A stretch of DNA of 7,114 nucleotides. Origin: Anaerolineae bacterium. Its GTDB lineage: Bacteria; Chloroflexota; Anaerolineae; SpSt-313. A program made the position numbers and the translations under genes. The notes below the pieces were generated by a model. The model searched no databases. It was given only the letters and a program-made list of their open reading frames with translations, and was not told the origin of the DNA. The stretch covers positions 1-7,114 of the forward strand of contig JAIMBM010000150.1 in the NCBI GenBank assembly GCA_023511475.1, given 5' to 3'. Below are positions 5,928 through 7,114 of the stretch, one piece after another (the first letter of the stretch is position 1; every line of letters starts with the position of its first letter).

Positions 5928-6500
5928 ATGGAGCTTCTCCGCCAGCGCATTCTGGCCGAAGGCCGCAACCTCGGCCACGGCATCCTGAAGGTCGACACCT
6001 TCATCAATCACCAGGTCGACGCGCAGCTCATGCTCGCCGCTGGCGAGGAGCTCGCCCGCCGCTTCGCCGCCGCGCGGGCCACCAAGGTGCTGACGGCCGA
6101 GATCTCGGGGATCGCACCCGCCCTTGCCACTGCGCTGGCGCTGCGGGTTCCTGTCGTCTACGCCCGCAAAGTCAAGCCGGTCACCATGCCGGCCGACACC
6201 TTCCGCGAGACGGCACCCTCGCACACCAAAGGCCGCGTGGTCGAGCTCTACGTCTCCCCGGAGATTCTTTCGGCGGCCGACCGCGTTCTCGTGGTCGACG
6301 ACTTTTTGGCCACCGGGCAGACCATCGCCGCTCTCGTGCGCATCGTGCGACAGGCGCAGGCCACCCTCGTCGGCATCGGAGCGGTCATCGAAAAGTCCTT
6401 CGAGGGCGGGCGACGCCTCCTCGCCGACCTGGACGTGCCCATCGAGAGCCTGGTCACCATCCGCAGCATGGCCGACGGCCAGATCGAGTTCGAGGAGTAG
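5928..6500 (+). CDS. xpt: Xanthine phosphoribosyltransferase
   Basis: The 190-residue cytoplasmic enzyme should join xanthine to PRPP, giving XMP and pyrophosphate, in purine salvage. It aligns by eye from the first residue with Bacillus Xpt: MELLRQRI, KVDTFINHQVD (21-31), ISGIAPA (59-65), VPVVYARK (74-81), the PRPP-binding loop VLVVDDFLATGQ (120-131) and GIGAVIEKSF (149-158). The length agrees with the family (about 190). The ATG at 5928 is chosen because homologues begin MEALK or similar just there, although the frame is open much further upstream. The stop at 6500 is 11 bp before guaA, whose product turns XMP into GMP, so the two should share a transcript. Orotate and adenine phosphoribosyltransferases share the PRPP loop, but the N-terminal motif and the EKSF segment are specific to the Xpt group. 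Confidence 0.95.
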   Translation: MELLRQRILAEGRNLGHGILKVDTFINHQVDAQLMLAAGEELARRFAAARATKVLTAEISGIAPALATALALRVPVVYARKVKPVTMPADTFRETAPSHTKGRVVELYVSPEILSAADRVLVVDDFLATGQTIAALVRIVRQAQATLVGIGAVIEKSFEGGRRLLADLDVPIESLVTIRSMADGQIEFEE

Positions 6501-6511
6501 ACCTGAACAGC

Positions 6512-7114
6512 ATGAGACAGACCGCGCAGAGCACAGGCGGCGAGCTGCCCCGCGAGACGATCGCCGTCATCGACTTTGGCTCACAGTACAGCCAGCTCAT
6601 CGCGCGACGCGTGCGCGAGTGTCAGGTCTACTCGACCCTTGTGCCCTACGACGTGACCTTCGAGGAGCTTGAGCGCCTGCAGCCAAAGGGCCTGATCCTC
6701 TCCGGCGGGCCGGCGAGCGTCTACGAGCCCGGGGCCCCCCAGCTCCGCCCCGAGATCTATGGCGCGGGCTGGCCGATCCTCGGCATCTGCTACGGCATGC
6801 AGCTCCTGAGCCACCAGCTCGGCGGCCGCGTGGCCCCGGCCTCGCACCGCGAGTACGGCCCCGCCCGCCTGCACCTCCTCGCGGCCGACAGCCCCCTCTT
6901 TTCCGGGCTCGAACCGGAGCTGGACGTCTGGATGAGCCATGGCGACCGCGTCGAGCAGCTGCCCCCAGGCTTTCGGGTACTCGCCCGCACCGACAACGCC
7001 CCGGTCGCCGCCATGGGCGACCCAGCCCGGGCCCTCTACGGCCTTCAGTTCCACCCCGAGGTCGTCCACACGCCGCGGGGCAGGGAGATCCTGCGCAACT
7101 TTGCCGAGCACATC
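6512..7114 (+). CDS. guaA: GMP synthase (glutamine-hydrolysing), N-terminal amidotransferase domain, 3' end cut off by window
   Basis: GuaA aminates XMP to GMP using glutamine and ATP. The window holds the first 201 residues, essentially the whole class I glutamine amidotransferase domain: IAVIDFGSQYSQLIARRVRE (17-36), LILSGGPASVY (61-71), the nucleophile elbow GICYGMQ with Cys93, WMSHGD, and FHPEV with His181 and Glu183 completing the triad. The ATP-pyrophosphatase and dimerisation domains would follow to the right. The frame is open to the edge with no frameshift. The ATG at 6512 is the only good start, leaving about 16 residues before the first strand, a slightly long N-terminus. GAGGAG (6492-6497) overlapping the end of xpt may be its ribosome site, though 14 nt away. 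Its place directly after xpt shows a xanthine to XMP to GMP route. Confidence 0.96.
   Translation, partial: MRQTAQSTGGELPRETIAVIDFGSQYSQLIARRVRECQVYSTLVPYDVTFEELERLQPKGLILSGGPASVYEPGAPQLRPEIYGAGWPILGICYGMQLLSHQLGGRVAPASHREYGPARLHLLAADSPLFSGLEPELDVWMSHGDRVEQLPPGFRVLARTDNAPVAAMGDPARALYGLQFHPEVVHTPRGREILRNFAEHI

Noticed and set aside
5610..6224. Upstream extension of the membrane-protein reading frame to 6224
   Set aside because: The extra 205 residues would cross the divergent promoter region and overlap half of xpt antisense. A start with a well-spaced Shine-Dalgarno site exists at 5609.
6581..7111. Minus-strand open frame of 176 codons
   Set aside because: It is antisense to guaA, whose amidotransferase catalytic triad is intact. 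It is a shadow frame.

Overview
The window is GC-rich, gene-dense bacterial chromosome with no sign of mobile elements, CRISPR arrays, tRNA or rRNA. It most resembles a Chloroflexota genome. This rests on three things: a TPR protein with a short TPTPTP linker leading into an L,D-transpeptidase domain, a single-chain bifunctional phosphoglucose/phosphomannose isomerase, and the general codon bias. The assignment is an inference from family knowledge and was not tested by a search.

Layout. Positions 1-5609 hold four genes, all on the minus strand. In transcription order they are a 767-residue multi-pass membrane protein resembling GT-C glycosyltransferases (5609-3306), the 16S rRNA methyltransferase gene rsmI (3223-2384), a bifunctional phosphoglucose/phosphomannose isomerase (2332-1259), and a membrane-anchored TPR protein that runs off the left edge just as an L,D-transpeptidase domain begins (1221 to 1). 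A good promoter (TATAAT) lies between the membrane protein and rsmI, so rsmI, the isomerase and the TPR protein probably form one transcript. Their gaps are 51 and 37 bp.

Positions 5610-5927 form a divergent intergenic region with a putative promoter in each direction. It holds a strong predicted G-quadruplex motif that shares bases with a perfect 10-bp inverted repeat, and several smaller inverted repeats. One of these sits exactly between the -35 and -10 boxes of the rightward promoter.

Positions 5928-7114 on the plus strand hold xpt (xanthine phosphoribosyltransferase) followed after 11 bp by guaA (GMP synthase, cut by the right edge). Together they convert xanthine to XMP and then GMP. 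No purine riboswitch is recognisable upstream of xpt, so control probably acts at the promoter or through another leader element.

I see no wholly new multi-gene system. The items most worth a second look are the divergent regulatory region and the TPR-membrane-TPR-transpeptidase architecture.
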